64,000 bases of DNA from contig OX442315.1 of the NCBI GenBank assembly GCA_949358305.1, positions 13,542,427-13,606,426 on the forward strand, written 5' to 3'. Source of the stretch: Strigamia acuminata (Eukaryota > Arthropoda > Chilopoda > Geophilomorpha > Linotaeniidae). The notes beneath the pieces were generated by a model. It saw only the letters and a program-made list of their open reading frames with translations, ran no database searches and had not been told where the DNA came from. The translations under genes and the position numbers were made by a program. Shown here in pieces: positions 47,842 to 59,900 of the stretch. Positions within the stretch are counted from its first letter, which is position 1. Every line of letters begins with the position of its first letter.

Positions 47842-49541
47842 ACGATCAAACACACACCATCCGTTTCGGACAAGACGAGAACGAAGTTCTGGAACCGGGT
47901 CAATCGGCCACCCAAGACGTGAAAGCGCACCTTTTCCCCATCGGCGACACTTTGCTGCGACTCATCGACACGCCCGGCATCGGCGACGTGCGCGGCGTCG
48001 AGCAGGACAAGGAGAATTTCAAGAAAATCCTCAAGTATTTGAGCTCTCTCAAATGGCTCAACGGGATCTGCATTCTGCTCAAGCCCAACGAGTCGCGGCT
48101 CAACGTGTTGTTCGAGTTCTGCGTCAAAGAACTCTTGACGCATTTGCACCGCAGCGCCACCAAGAACGTCGTGTTTTGTTTCACCCACTCGAGGGAGACG
48201 TTCTACAAGCCCGGCGACACCCGGCAGCCGTTGGGAGAACTATTATGGAAGAACCAAATCGAATTGTACTTGACGAAGGACACCATGTATTGCATGGACA
48301 ACGAGAGTTTCCGTTTCCTGTGCGCCGCAAATCAGGGCATCGAGTTCAGAGAGAGCGTGAAGAAATCCTTCTGCGAAAGTTGGAACATTTCGGTGGAAGA
48401 AACCAACCGGCTCATCTCGCACTTCAAAAAACTCGAGCCGCACGACGACACGATTTCGTTGAACGACGCCAGACAAAACATCGTGTGCTTGACGAAACCG
48501 ATCGCGGACATAAGTAAGAACATCCAGCAGAACCTGGCGATAATCAACGACAAAAGGGAGTTGCTGTCGTCCACCGAAGCGAGCGAACACGATCTCGTCA
48601 AGATGTTGTTCGTGGACATCATAAAAAATTGGAAACCGAGCCACTCAATCACCCCCGGACCGTGTGCGGCGCCGCGTCGTGCGTCAAGTACCACCCGGCG
48701 GCCGACGGAACCATCAGTACCGTCCAATACGTTAAACATTGTCACCCGCACTGCTATTTAGAAGGTGTTCCGGTTAACATCGTGGGCGATGCCAGACTTA
48801 AAGGCTGTGCCGCCATGAACGGCACTTTGAACGGCTCAATGCGGTTGCTCTTGGGATCAGCATCTGCACATAACGTACGTTCAGACTCCGGTTGTTACTA
48901 AAATCACCGTGCAGGACGTGGAGACGAAAATCAGCGGAAAGAAGAGCGAGCGGCAGCAAATCGAGGATTTTATTTCCAAGTTGGACGAGATCAGAGTGGA
49001 GCAGGAGGACGAGCAGAGGAAAATCATCGAAGTTAGCGTTAAGTTGGGGCGATATTTGAGCAAGAATGCAATTTTGGCGTATAACGACGTGCTGGGGAAA
49101 TACATCGACCATTTGATCGAGAAGGAAGAGCAGAAAGTGGTCGTGGATGGCAACGACGACGTGTTGAAGAGGCTCAAGTCGATGCGCGCGATGTACGAGG
49201 AAGAGGTTAAAGCTTTGATCACGGCGATGGCTCAACCGAATGCGGAGGAATTAACTTTCGGCGAGTTCAAGACTCATTTGGTCGGTTTGTACGCGCTCAA
49301 GCACAACGGGGCGCAGCTGCAGAATGCGATCGAGATGGCGTCGTCGTCGGGCGGCGAGAAGAAGAAGAAGAATTACGAGAAATTCCACGGACCACAGAAC
49401 GAAAGTCGAGGTTACGGGCTCCACAGTGCTGCCCGATTCGAGTCGTGTGTTGAAACGACACAAGTTGTCATGACGGAAACTAGTAATGCTGGCATTTTTA
49501 GGAGATCGGTCCGATGGTTGGCGAGCAAAATTTGGAAATAG
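47842..49541 (+). pseudogene. Broken inverted copy of the GTPase gene (C-terminal two thirds)
   Basis: Corresponds to about residue 635 onward of the 42193-45816 gene, so the SNTX-like part, first Cys cluster and P-loop are absent; the DTPGIG motif is kept. There is a two-codon loss near 48440, a frameshift near 48630 and another near 48835 inside the second Cys/His cluster. The last 210 codons are open and very similar to the parent. It is transcribed in the opposite direction to the parent, so a transcript could pair with the parent mRNA. Confidence 0.85.
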
Positions 49542-50006
49542 TAAGTGTCGTCTTGAAACATTTTAAAGCGTTGTTATTTATAAGTTTTATTTGTTTATTT
49601 AGGAGGAGCAATTTGAGGATTCATCTGACCTTACATCGTGTGTTTACTATTTGATATTTGTAACTTTATAGTGATTATTCTAACTATTTTCTGGCATTAG
49701 TTAATGTTTGTCTGTATAGCGTTTTTCTTCCTCATATATAAAGTTGTTTAGTTTCCATTCACAGTCTGCCAGGAGTAATATAATATTAATCTCTTCGCTG
49801 GAGATTTCTGAAGGCCCCATTTCAGTTGAAGAGTTTATATAAAATTTAAATAGAAAATAAAAAGTGTTGCTACTTGGATGGCCCATTTTGCGTAATTTCT
49901 AAATAAATTTTTATTGACAACAAAGAAATTACAAAAAAAATGTTGTGAATTGAATGAATAATTAAAAGTGCTAAGGTTGGAAATTCTGCAAAATTCAAAA
50001 CACATG
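47842..50006 (+). repeat. Right arm of the 2.2-kb inverted duplication
   Basis: Inverse of 41744-43898, including downstream non-coding sequence. The arms are about 3.9 kb apart. Confidence 0.85.
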
Positions 50007-50640
50007 ATTACTACTGCATGGTGCCATCTAATTTATCATATCTATCTGCAGCTTGCTGTGCACTCCTAAAAGAAAAATAATAATAATAATAATCATATAC
50101 ATTTTATACAGCAGAAAAAGCAAATCAAATCAAACATTTAATTATTTTTAAGACAAATTGAGTATTGGACCTTTGACCTAACATCCTCATTGATGTAAAA
50201 AAAAATTCAATATGGGTGAGGATCCATTGGACAGGCTTGAGAATTTGGAGGCAGCGCAGGAGACGTTTTGACTGACAAATGAGACAGGACTGTGTCAGGA
50301 TTGTAGATGGAAGAGAAGAGTTCTATTTTCTAAGGAACCCCAGCATAGGAACTTTTATGCATTACATTACTTTAATTTTGCAGTCGGCAGTTCTTCGGAT
50401 GAAACACAATTCCCCTCTGCTGTTAATAATCGGACCACCTCCACCCCACCACTTTAAAACTCGTTTTTCAGGCATTTGCGCACACTTTTGGCCCTTCTAC
50501 CATACATATTCGGAATCAGCTCGCTGAGACGAACAAAATGAGCCTATGGTTATTAAAATACATGAGTATCATCAGCATTATGCCGATAGATGCATTTTTA
50601 AAAATCCTCTGTGAGCTCTCTAGACTTGTTGGCCCAAGTC
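50007..50640. other. Intergenic, nothing recognised
   Basis: An AT-rich stretch with a short AAT repeat near 50080 and no supported gene. Confidence 0.5.
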
Positions 50641-50689
50641 AACCGCACGTGCTGCACCCCCGATTGCTGCGCCACTACTTTTATTCCAA

Positions 50690-50804
50690 AACAGGTAATT
50701 AATTTGATTCCAATAGTAATAAAATTAATAAATCCGCTTCAAACTTTTATTAGAGCAGTAAACAGCTACGACAGGATATCAAAGGGAATCACTGCGTAAC
50801 AATG
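50690..50804 (+). promoter_or_regulatory. Promoter/leader exon of histidine-rich gene 4
   Basis: Conserved leader block (AATCCGCTTC ... CACTGCGTAACAATG) ending at donor GTAAGA (50805). The homologous blocks in copies 1 and 3 lie in the same place relative to the coding exon. Confidence 0.5.
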
Positions 50805-50874
50805 GTAAGAAACGTCTCATTGAAATTGAATTAAATTTGAATTTTGGTTTTTTTATGAAAGAAATTGTAAAAGT

Positions 50875-51105
50875 ATGAAAAATTGGATGGATATTTTAGT
50901 CGTTTTTTGTCTCGTCATGCTTGTGGTTTTACCTGAGAAAATTCTTGGTGGAAAATATTCACACTCTGAAGATTCTGACAATGAAAGAGGTCACCGCCAC
51001 GGTCATCACAAGCATCATCACGCTCATGGTGAGCATAATCGTTCGCATGACGATAAAGATAAGGCAGTAGAATTACCAGAAGCAAGAAGATCATTAGCCC
51101 GTTAA
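50875..51105 (+). CDS. Secreted histidine-rich small protein 4 (76 aa)
   Basis: Most diverged member, plus strand. Same signal peptide core (LVVFCLVMLVVLPEKILGG), then a Ser/Asp/Glu segment and alternating His with Arg, Lys and Gly (HRHGHHKHHHAHGEH), ending ELPEARRSLAR. The signal peptide is more conserved than the mature part. Leader exon and a 69-nt intron (50805-50873) as in copies 1 and 3. About 15 His in 52 mature residues suggest metal binding, by inference only. Confidence 0.75.
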   Translation: MKNWMDILVVFCLVMLVVLPEKILGGKYSHSEDSDNERGHRHGHHKHHHAHGEHNRSHDDKDKAVELPEARRSLAR

Positions 51106-51325
51106 AAAAAACTGAAAAAGAAAACTTAAAAAAATTAATAAAAATTCTGGTTTGACTAAATAAAATACTTGAATGATAATAAAATATATTTAAATCAACT
51201 GATGTGTTAATTTACACTTTACATAAACGTAATCAGAATGAACGCTCCTGTGGGATAAGGAATGGTTTTTAATAATTTTTTTGGAAGGCTCAGTATGCGA
51301 TACCTGAGCTAAAATTGTTGGAACA

Positions 51326-52125
51326 TGCAGTGATCTGGGTTATTTCACTGTTGAGATGCTGTAAACAGACTTAGTCGTTGTAATAAAATGGTTAATAAAG
51401 TCTAGGAGTAAAATAAATACGAGGTGTGATAAAATATCACTAATAATTTATTTGGAATAAATACAATAATTTAATAAGCTAAACTAATAATGAATTGAAC
51501 AAAGGAATGAAATGAATTATGAAATGCGTACAAGGGTTATTGTACGCGAAAATGGCAGGAATGTTGTTTCCCTCCAAAAACTCGCTTGGGCGGCGATGGC
51601 TGACTCCGGAGACGCTCACAGTGGTCCTCGATGGCGGCGACGAGTGAGAGCACTGCTCGTTAGCAAAGATCACTGAATAACAGTGGAAATGTGTGTATGA
51701 ATTGTGGCTGATACACACGAAAGCGCTGGCTTTGCAAACTTAGCAAAGATAGCAGGAAATGTCATAAATCACCTAAACGTTAACAGAGTCAATACTTGCA
51801 GTGGCAGAGCAGTGACAAAGTGTGTTGTTTGGTTGTAGGTGAATTCAAGAGTGTGCCAAAAGTCTAATTTTGAGCCCAGCACACATCGGATCGCAGCAGA
51901 TATGCGCAAAGAGCGCAGTTTTGTGCAACAAAGGAATTATCGTACCAAAACGGTTAATTCGCAACCACCTCAGCCAAATGGGGGTGACGTGTGTCTAGGG
52001 ACTTTTTACTCCAAGACACAGCAGGCTCGTTTGGCATGTGCTAGACCAGAGTAATTAAAAATATTAAATATTTCTGAGTGATAACAACAAATACAGTATA
52101 TAAAAATACACTTGAGATCACCACA
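51326..52125 (-). repeat. Solo LTR distantly related to the element C family (800 bp)
   Basis: Ends match the C LTR: TGCAGTGATCTGGG at left (compare TGCTGCGATCCGGG) and CTTGAGATCACCACA at right. Blocks such as GAGCCCAGCA and the CAAATGGGGGTGACGTGTG region keep the order. There is no internal sequence and no clear target duplication. It lies between histidine-rich genes 4 and 2. Confidence 0.75.
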
Positions 52126-52216
52126 ACTTCAAAAAAGAATTACAGACAGAATTTTTATTTCTATATTTAATTTTCATTTAATATTTGTTTAAAATCAGTT
52201 GAATGAGCCTCTCTGG

Positions 52217-52459
52217 CTATGAGCCAAAGCCTTTGCCTTGATACATATTGAGGACTGGTGGGGCCGCTCTCATTTCCGGCAATTCGCCATTTGGATCATT
52301 GCTGAAACGAGGATGATCATGATGATCACGGTGATATTTAAAACGATCCTCGTCTGAATCTTCAGAATGATGATGATGATGTCTTCCAAGAGTGTTCTCG
52401 GGCAAAACCACCAACATGACGAGACTAAAAACGATTAAAATCGTGTTCCAATTCTTCAT
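52217..52459 (-). CDS. Secreted histidine-rich small protein 2 (80 aa)
   Basis: Signal peptide as in copy 1, then HHHHH, SEDSDED, HRDHHDHPRFSNDPNGELPEM and a distinct C-terminus (APPVLNMYQGKGFGS). Its coding end runs straight into the AGCCAGAGAGGCTCATT sequence, the probable ancestral 3' end. No own leader/promoter block is visible upstream: copy 3's 3' region follows within about 100 bp. It may be spliced from copy 3's leader or be poorly expressed. Confidence 0.68.
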   Translation of the reverse strand: MKNWNTILIVFSLVMLVVLPENTLGRHHHHHSEDSDEDRFKYHRDHHDHPRFSNDPNGELPEMRAAPPVLNMYQGKGFGS

Positions 52460-52655
52460 ATTTCTACAAATGCCGGGAGAATCAACGTGATGCGTTTGTA
52501 AACTTACTTTTGCCCCCCACTGTACATCAAACCTAAAATTTTCAAACTTAAAAAAGAATTACAGACACAATTTTTATTTCTTTATTTAATTTCCGTTTAA
52601 TATTTGTTTAAAATCTGTTTAATGAGCCTCTCCAGCTCTCTTGAAACCCTGAATT

Positions 52656-52852
52656 CCCCACTCCAGCGGAACACTCCAAATTTACATTTCACCACCAAGT
52701 GGCGCAACATTATTTTGAAAAAAAAATCATTGGCACTGTATAATTGATAATCTGGATCATGTCATAATTATCACTTAGACAGTTCTGGTAATGTTCTCAA
52801 ATTAATGTCGCGCCACCTTGTAGTGAACTCTAAACTAGGAGTGGTCCCTAGA
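52656..52852. mobile_element. Foldback MITE-like insert beside histidine-rich gene 3
   Basis: Same inverted-repeat insert as 39725-39915, with a few substitutions and one A-run length difference. Because both copies carry it at the same place, it entered before genes 1 and 3 duplicated. Confidence 0.65.
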
Positions 52853-52876
52853 AGCGAGGGGCTCTCTAACCACCCT

Positions 52877-53119
52877 CTAACCACCCAATATGGGGTTTGG
52901 GGCGATTCCTCTCATTTCTGGCAATTCGCCATTTGGATCATTGCTGAAACGAGGATGGTCATGATGATCACGGTGATATTTAAAACGATCGTCTTTGTGA
53001 CCTCCAGCCTCGTCTCCATCGCCAGAATGATGATGATGATGTCTTCCAAGAATGTTCTCCGGCAAAACCACCAACATGACGAGACAAAAAACGACTAAAA
53101 TACTGTTCCAATTCTTCAT
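52877..53119 (-). CDS. Secreted histidine-rich small protein 3 (80 aa)
   Basis: Signal peptide, HHHHH, then an insertion relative to copy 1 (GDGDEAGGHKDD), the shared HRDHHDHPRFSNDPNGELPEM and the MITE-type C-terminus GIAPNPILGG. Leader exon ends at donor AAGG|GTAAGG (53189/53188); the 65-nt intron ends at AG 53125-53124. The whole block 52540-53470 is a segmental duplicate of 39600-40500. Confidence 0.75.
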   Translation of the reverse strand: MKNWNSILVVFCLVMLVVLPENILGRHHHHHSGDGDEAGGHKDDRFKYHRDHHDHPRFSNDPNGELPEMRGIAPNPILGG

Positions 53120-53189
53120 ATTTCTACAAATGTTGTTGTACAAACTTAAAATGTCTGTTTAAATCAATTTGAAAGAAATATTCCTTACC

Positions 53190-53360
53190 CTTGTTACGCA
53201 GCGATTCTGTTGTAGGTGTTTATTGCTGTAAGTTTGGCAATAGAAGGGTCGAAGCGGATTTACTTGTTTGATTACTTTTGTTACCAATTTAATTACTTGT
53301 TTAGGAATGTAAAACCATTGTGTTAGATTTGGATTATGTTTATTTAATTTACACCTTGTT
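53190..53360 (-). promoter_or_regulatory. Promoter and leader exon of histidine-rich gene 3
   Basis: Nearly identical to the gene 1 leader. The TATA-like box reads TGTAAAT instead of TATAAAT, which may alter expression. Confidence 0.5.
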
Positions 53361-53479
53361 TTATTAACAAAAATTAACACAATCGGAGCTGGATGCACGC
53401 GCATCATGCAATTAACAAAAGGTCAAGATTTGACCAATGCAGTTGAGCACTTCATTGGTGAAGGGAAAATTTGGAAATT

Positions 53480-54051
53480 TTGATGTGGTACTGAAGTAAG
53501 TGTGCTCTTTACAATTAATTTAATTTTAATGACCTTGAAAGATTTTTTCAAGGCAAAGTTATTACTATCTTGGAAACTATCAAACTATCAAACTCGGCCC
53601 AGTCTATCTTGGACTAAGTTTACCTTTCACCTTTTTTGCTTTCTCTCAGTCAGATTCGCTTTGCACTTTGGATGGGTAAGAGCTCTCTCCAGCCGCCATC
53701 CTCACAAGCCTGTGAATTCTCCTGAGAGCCTACTCTTTGTTAGGATAAATTTTGGCAAAGGTGAGTCCAAATGGCAAAAATCCATTTGTGAGTTAGGCAT
53801 AAACTTGCCTAACCTTTGGCAGCCATCTTTATTGCAGCTAAGCAAAGAAGCAACCGACCACCTGGGTCATAGAATATAAAATTTGTCATGTGAGTTTACA
53901 TCTAGATTACTCATGATGACCAAAATAGACAAAAAATCAAATGCAATAAAGTAAGAACAAATCTCAAATGTTTTTACAACAACTCAAAAATAATGCACAC
54001 ATTTGGTAAATACTAACAATTATGGCATGAGATAAACTTGTAGACGTATTA
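53480..54051. other. Intergenic, nothing recognised
   Basis: A 125-codon plus-strand open frame (53502-53879) has no recognisable domain or splice context. Treated as chance. Confidence 0.45.
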
Positions 54052-54532
54052 AGTGGTTTCATTAAATGAGCGATTAGTTGATTACTTTGATTAGTCGATT
54101 ACTTGATGTGTCATGTGACTGGATTCAACCAATCCCGAGAATAATCATTTCATCAAATAAGCAAATAAGCAACTAAGCAAGTAATCATTCCAAACCATGA
54201 TTTTCTGCTGACTTGGGTCGATTATAAGTGCTCTCTCAACTGAAACCAACATGGCGGCGCAAGACCCGCTTCAACTAAACAAGGTCATAACTTAACAAAG
54301 TCTGCTCAATTTAGGTTAAACTGAACACATGAAACAAGTTAGGTAGTTGCAATTATTATTTGTAGGAACTTTTTTTAAACAATTGCTACGTATTTAGGTT
54401 AAAATTTAAACAATTCTGCCCATCGTAACAATCATCACATAATCAGATTTTTGTTGGGCCCTCAATAATTGAGTGATTATGATTATTGCAATAATCAACT
54501 AAGTACAAAAATCGCTCATTTAATGAAACCCC
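54052..54532. mobile_element. Non-autonomous DNA transposon (MITE), about 480 bp
   Basis: Terminal inverted repeats of about 26 bp, GGTTTCATTAAATGAGCGAT at both ends, flanked by TTA on both sides. No coding capacity. The TTA flanks fit a PIF/Harbinger-type MITE. Confidence 0.65.
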
Positions 54533-55002
54533 TTAGTGTGTGCAATACGTTGTCCAATACACATTATGTATACAACTACTTGTCTCAATACATATCCTGA
54601 AGTGTACACAAAACAATATACAGATAATATAAAATAACTAAACTTGAAATGCTTAAATGATAATTAACCAAATATTCAAACATATTCAACACTCTTGGCT
54701 TTCATTCCCAGCTCAGTGCGAACCTAACTCATACCACTGAGTTTTTTATCCATTATTCGTTTGATTAAGCATTTTTTTATCCAACTGGTTGCCTCGTGTT
54801 TATTTCCTTTCGCATTTGTTTTAGCGCCATGTTGTTTAGTCTCGTTTCTTTGCAGCGCTTGGTTTAGCCGCCCGCTTCTAGGACTTTAGCTAAATTAGGC
54901 ACAAGTTTGTGTCGTGGATGCATCTGGTTTTCCTTGCGAGACTCTTAATGACGCGTGAGGTCCCACTTTCCCTACACTGGGAGAAATAATAGGTGTAAAA
55001 AG

Positions 55003-55966
55003 TGTGGTGATCTCAATGTATTTCACCAACTTAGAAGATAAAATTAATTGTCTTCTAATTAATTTGATTGTGGCACACGCCAAGTCAGATCATGTGACCG
55101 AGGGGAGAAATCCTCTCTAGGCACATATCACCCCAGGTTGTCCGGGGTGAAGACGGTTATTAACCGTTATGGTGCAATATGGTGTAATAACCACTAGTTG
55201 CACCCGTTTGAGCTAATTGCGCAGGTTTTCTGCACAATATTGAAGCGTGCCGGGCTCGCGCCCAAGCTTCAATTGGGACTCTGAAAATAAACACACAACC
55301 ACAAACATCACTGCTCTTTCCTCTGAATTAGTATTGATAGTGGACTCGTGTTCTTCAGTTTCATCTGCTATCTTTGTGCAACCAAAGCACAAAGCCAGCA
55401 ATACAGCTTGGATTAGCCGTCGCTAATTCCAGCTATCGTAACGAGAAGTTTCCCGTGTCGCGTGAACCATCGCCGTCGCAGCAGCGCGAACTGTTGCCAC
55501 CGCCATCGGACGTGAACGAACGCCTGCCCGAACGTGAACCACCGCCCCGTGCCGTCGTACTTCGTGTGGAAGACTCGCCGTGAACCATCATCCTAGGATC
55601 ATCGTACGTGTGAGTGACGAGAGGAAAATAGCGGAAGCCATATTCCTAACAACTTGTGTTGTCAAGCGCAATCGCCGCGCTTTGTAGCTTGCAACAGTCG
55701 TTGCAAGCCCTTCCATTGTTCCCGCTCATTTTGTTTCGCGACTTTGTCGCATCTTATTCTCATTTTATTCGTATTATTACTAGTCATTGTATTTATTGAA
55801 ATAAAAGTGTGCATTTGAAATTGATAAAAGTGTCTTTTTATTTCTTTTCCATAAAATTAACCCTAGATAATTTTTGGCCGCCGATTGTAAGTTTTTTATA
55901 GCATTCACCTGCGGTTTCTGCTTACTTTATTAGAATTTTAAGTAGATAAAAACCCGGATCGCAGCA
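55003..55966 (+). repeat. Solo LTR of the element C family (964 bp)
   Basis: TGTGGTGATCTC to GGATCGCAGCA, the same ends as the C LTR. It shares about four fifths of its sequence with it, including the GC-rich leader ORF and a GTGAGT donor-like site. Flanked by AAAG (54999-55002 and 55967-55970), so it arose by LTR-LTR recombination after a genuine insertion. It has diverged from element C, so it is older. Confidence 0.92.
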
Positions 55967-56059
55967 AAAGGTGTAAAAGCATCAAATACACCTTTTATTT
56001 TTTTTAACACCTAAAAAGGTGTTAAAGAGTGTAACAGGGAGGCGTGAACTAATATGGGG

Positions 56060-56310
56060 TAACGATCCAATGCATCCGCCATATTCATAATTGAACGGGG
56101 ATTATCCGCTAGCTGTTGGCTGGAATGTTTGTAAGTGAATTATCGAACCTATTTAAACTAAATACGTATTAATTACGTGTTTTTATTGTACGATTCGTAT
56201 TTATTTGCGCCCCGTTTAGAGTTTCAGCACATCGTGTGATGCGAAGACGAATCAGAGAGACAGAATAATAGTTCCGCCGTTAACAAATGCACGCAGCTTG
56301 TTTTAACAAA
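56060..56310 (+). promoter_or_regulatory. 5' region and 5' UTR exons of the U2AF35-like gene
   Basis: A GCCATATT-type motif, then donor TGTTT|GTAAGTG (GT at 56131) and acceptor CCGTTTAG (56219) define an 89-nt intron in the 5' UTR. The UTR resumes after the Bel/Pao insert at 62795. Assignment follows from the coding exon there. Confidence 0.45.
56306..56310. repeat. Target duplication of the Bel/Pao element (left), ACAAA
   Basis: Repeated at 62790-62794. Five bases is usual for Bel/Pao. Confidence 0.9.
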
Positions 56311-56884
56311 TGTGAAAATCGGATGATTTTACGTGTAAAGTGAATTATTGTTCGATTATTGTGTCATATTTGTATTTCCAATTTTCATTACATTGCTATT
56401 TGTATTTCCATTTTTTACTTGATTTGTTGTTTCATTTTATATTGGTGATTGGATATTTCTAATTAATTGACTGAATTTGATATTGATATATTTCACATTT
56501 ATACCTTTTAAATATTACATTTCTTGTTGTAGATTTATGTTGATGTTTTATTTCGAGTGTGGTGACCTGTTTCAAATTCAACTGATGTTTTACCCCCACG
56601 TTAATCCCTTAATTGGTGGGGTTTTTCCTAACGTGCAAGCACCGTTTTCATTGGTGCTCTGAACACGTCATCCACATTCCTCTACCTTTCCTTTTGTGTT
56701 TAAAATAAGAATAAAAACCAGTGTACTTTTTTTACCTCTCAAAGTGTAGTCGTGTCAGTTCTTCTCTCCAACGCCATCTTGAATTTTATCCAACATTTTC
56801 AAGTTACCAGACCATTTGTAACCAAGGACTTTGGAATTTGTTTGCTAGGTTTGAAATCAACTTTAAACTATTTCAAATTTAACA
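56311..56884 (+). repeat. 5' LTR of the Bel/Pao element
   Basis: TGTGAAAATC to ATTTAACA, 574 bp. An AATAAAAA poly(A)-like signal lies near 56710, and a CAACGCCATCTTGAA motif near 56770. Confidence 0.94.
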
Positions 56885-56885
56885 T

Positions 56886-56903
56886 TGGTGCCGAAACCCG
56901 GGA
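56886..56903 (+). other. Primer binding site of the Bel/Pao element
   Basis: TGGTGCCGAAACCCGGGA one base after the LTR, the form seen in insect Bel/Pao elements. I did not assign the tRNA. Confidence 0.75.
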
Positions 56904-56939
56904 AGTATTTCAATTTCCCATCTAATCAAAATCTACAAA

Positions 56940-59900
56940 ATGGTGAGAGTTTTTGAGTTGAAGAACAGGGCGTTCAGAGCGGCCATAATGGTCACCGAGA
57001 CGCTCCTAGCTACGATAACCGCCGCGCTGACCGGACGAGCAGCGATACCGCAAGCCACGATTGAACTGTGGATGCAGCAGCTCGAGCAGAAACAAAAACG
57101 AGCCCAAACGACGTTCGACGCCACCTTGGATCAAGCCAAATCTGACCAGGAAATCGACGCCACGGTGCAAACACTCGACGCGTTAGAGGATCGTTTAGCA
57201 GCAGCGAGAGCAGAGTTAGCGAGGTACATTCAAACATATTTTCCGCCCGTTCCACCCCAGAATTTACGAACGGACGCGGACGCGCCACCGGCGACGAACA
57301 TCGACGCACTAGCGGCGGCCATTACCGCAGCAGTGTCGGCGGCGACGCCACGTGTGACCCCGACAAACGGCCAGCCATTCATCAAACGCAAACCGCTGGA
57401 GATTCCCGAATTCGACGGGCGCAAACCTGAGGAGTGGGGAGGGTTTTGGAAAACATTTTCCATTCAGGTTGGCGACGACGAGCAACTGGATGCGACACAT
57501 AAACTGTTACATTTAAGGACGCATTTGATGGGAGATGCGTTAGATGACATCAAAGCGTTGGAGATCACAGCTGGCAATTATAATATTGCGATTACGCGTC
57601 TACAAAAAAAATATGGCGACAAGATCGTGCTTGAAAACAAATATTTGTCAAATTTAATTAACCTACCTTTAGTCAACAGCGATCGAGATAGGATGGGGCT
57701 CCAGAAGCTGCACAGACACGTAGAAATCAACATCGAGAATTTGGCGAACATCGAAGTACCATTGGCAGAAATTCAGCGTACCATTTTTCCCGTGCTGTCG
57801 TCCGCCATACCACGCAACGTGATTATGGAGTACGACAAAGACTGCGACGGAGAGAGGTCGGTAACGAGGCTAATGGATTGGCTGAGCAGCTACATCGCTA
57901 AACACGCCAAATACGACATGATGAAAACTCAAACAAAACCTGATGCAGCAACAAACAAATCGTCATCCACGGATAACGCCCACAACAATAAGGGAAAATT
58001 CAAACGAAAAGAAAAGGAGCCTCGATCTGGATCAGCGTCACAACTTTCGGTAATAATAATAAAATGCCAATTTTGTGATTCCACAGAACACAACCGAAAG
58101 CGATGTCCACTCTCGATGGAAGAGAGACGTAAAAAGTTGCAAAAAAAGGGAATTTGCTTGCGATGCTTGGGAAAAGCACCCCACAAAACTGAGGAGTGCA
58201 GGACTCGCATGAAATGCTACAGCTGCGAGGGAGCGCACCACACACACGTGTGCGACACGCCAAAATCTACGGAGGTCGTCGAGGGAGTCACCCATTCGAA
58301 CTCAGTAGTCACCACCTGTCCACCCAAGTCCGAATTTTTGATGGTCCAGATGGTGAAGATGGCGGGACCAAAACTGTCAATGTTGGGAGTGTGCTACATC
58401 GATGGGGGAGCCCAACGCACTTTCATACGGGCTGAATTGGTGAAAAAACTAAATTTACGCATTTTAGGAACTGAAACTATAAACTTAGCCGTGTTTGGAC
58501 AAGAACCCCGATCAGAAGTCCGTAACAGGGTCGAATTGGTCCTCAGCCCCGCCAATTCAAAGTCACCAGCCGTCACGATCGAGGCCATTGAAGCAGCCCA
58601 CGTCACGTCCACGCCCGGAGAGCAACCGAACGCGCAACTTAAAGCAGAACTGCACAGAAGAAAAATTGAAGTGGCCTGCAAGCAAGTCGTGTTGCATTCA
58701 AAGGAAGTGGACCTACTGATTGGAGTAGACCATTACTGGCGCGTAATGACGGGCCTGACGGAATATTTGGAAGAAAACTTGATTGCAGTTAAAACAAAAT
58801 TTGGATGGACTTTACACGGACAGACCACGAATGGAACAAGAGTCATTGCTGCGCCGGTAAGAATTAACAAAATAACACTTGCCCCATCGACAGATGACCT
58901 TTTGCGCCGGATGTGGGAACTGGAACCGATTGGAGTACGCCACGAGTCGGTCGAAAACAACGACGACACTGAAACGTTGCAAAAATTTGAGAAAACCATC
59001 AAATGGACAGGTTCGAAGTATTCCGTGGAACTGCCTTGGATCGTGGACACCAACGAACTGGACGACAATTATCGAGGAGCAGAGCAACGCATCATGTCGC
59101 TGATTCGTCGCTTCCGAAAACAACCAAACCTCTACTTGGAGTACAAGAAAGTTATTGACGAACAGTTAAAAATGGGAATTGTTGAAGAAATACCGAACCA
59201 AACTTCAACTGGACCAGTATACTACATGCCACACAGTCCGGTGATCAAAGAGGAACGCGTCACCACAAAATTACGAGTCGTATTTGATGCATCATCACAC
59301 CGAAAAGGCCACCTTTCCTTGAACGATTGCCTATCAAAAGGTATAAACTTTCTACCTTCACTAACAATTATATTGCTAGGATTTCGTCTTGGGAGAGTGG
59401 CCATGATGGGTGACATTAAAAAGGCATTCCACATGATCGAGATCGCTCTAAAGGACCGTGACGCAACGAGATTTTTCTGGATTGATGAGTGCTGGGACGG
59501 TATAGGAAAGGCATTGTTGAAAGTATTGCGACAAACTCGAGTGTTATTTGGCGCCACACCAAGCCCATTTTTGCTGAGCGCCACCATTCGACATCACTTG
59601 CGCAAATACGAGAAGAAATATCCAGAAACTGTAAAACTGTTGTTAAAGTGCCTATACGTGGACGACTTCATCTCATCCCTCAAAACCACCGCTCAAGCAC
59701 TGGTAACATTTCGCCAGTCTAACCTGATTTTTACAGAAGCCGGCATGGAACTCGCCAAGTGGCAAACCAACTCACCGGAACTTAGAGCCAAATTTCGCGA
59801 GGAATGCCCCTCCGACACACTGCTGGCGTCAGATGAAGACACAAAGGTGTTGGGAATCAAGTGGAACCCGAACTCAGACGAATTGGGACTAACGGTCGAT

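Noticed and set aside
53502..53879. 125-codon plus-strand ORF
   Set aside because: No recognisable domain, codon pattern or splice context, and it sits in repeat-like intergenic DNA.
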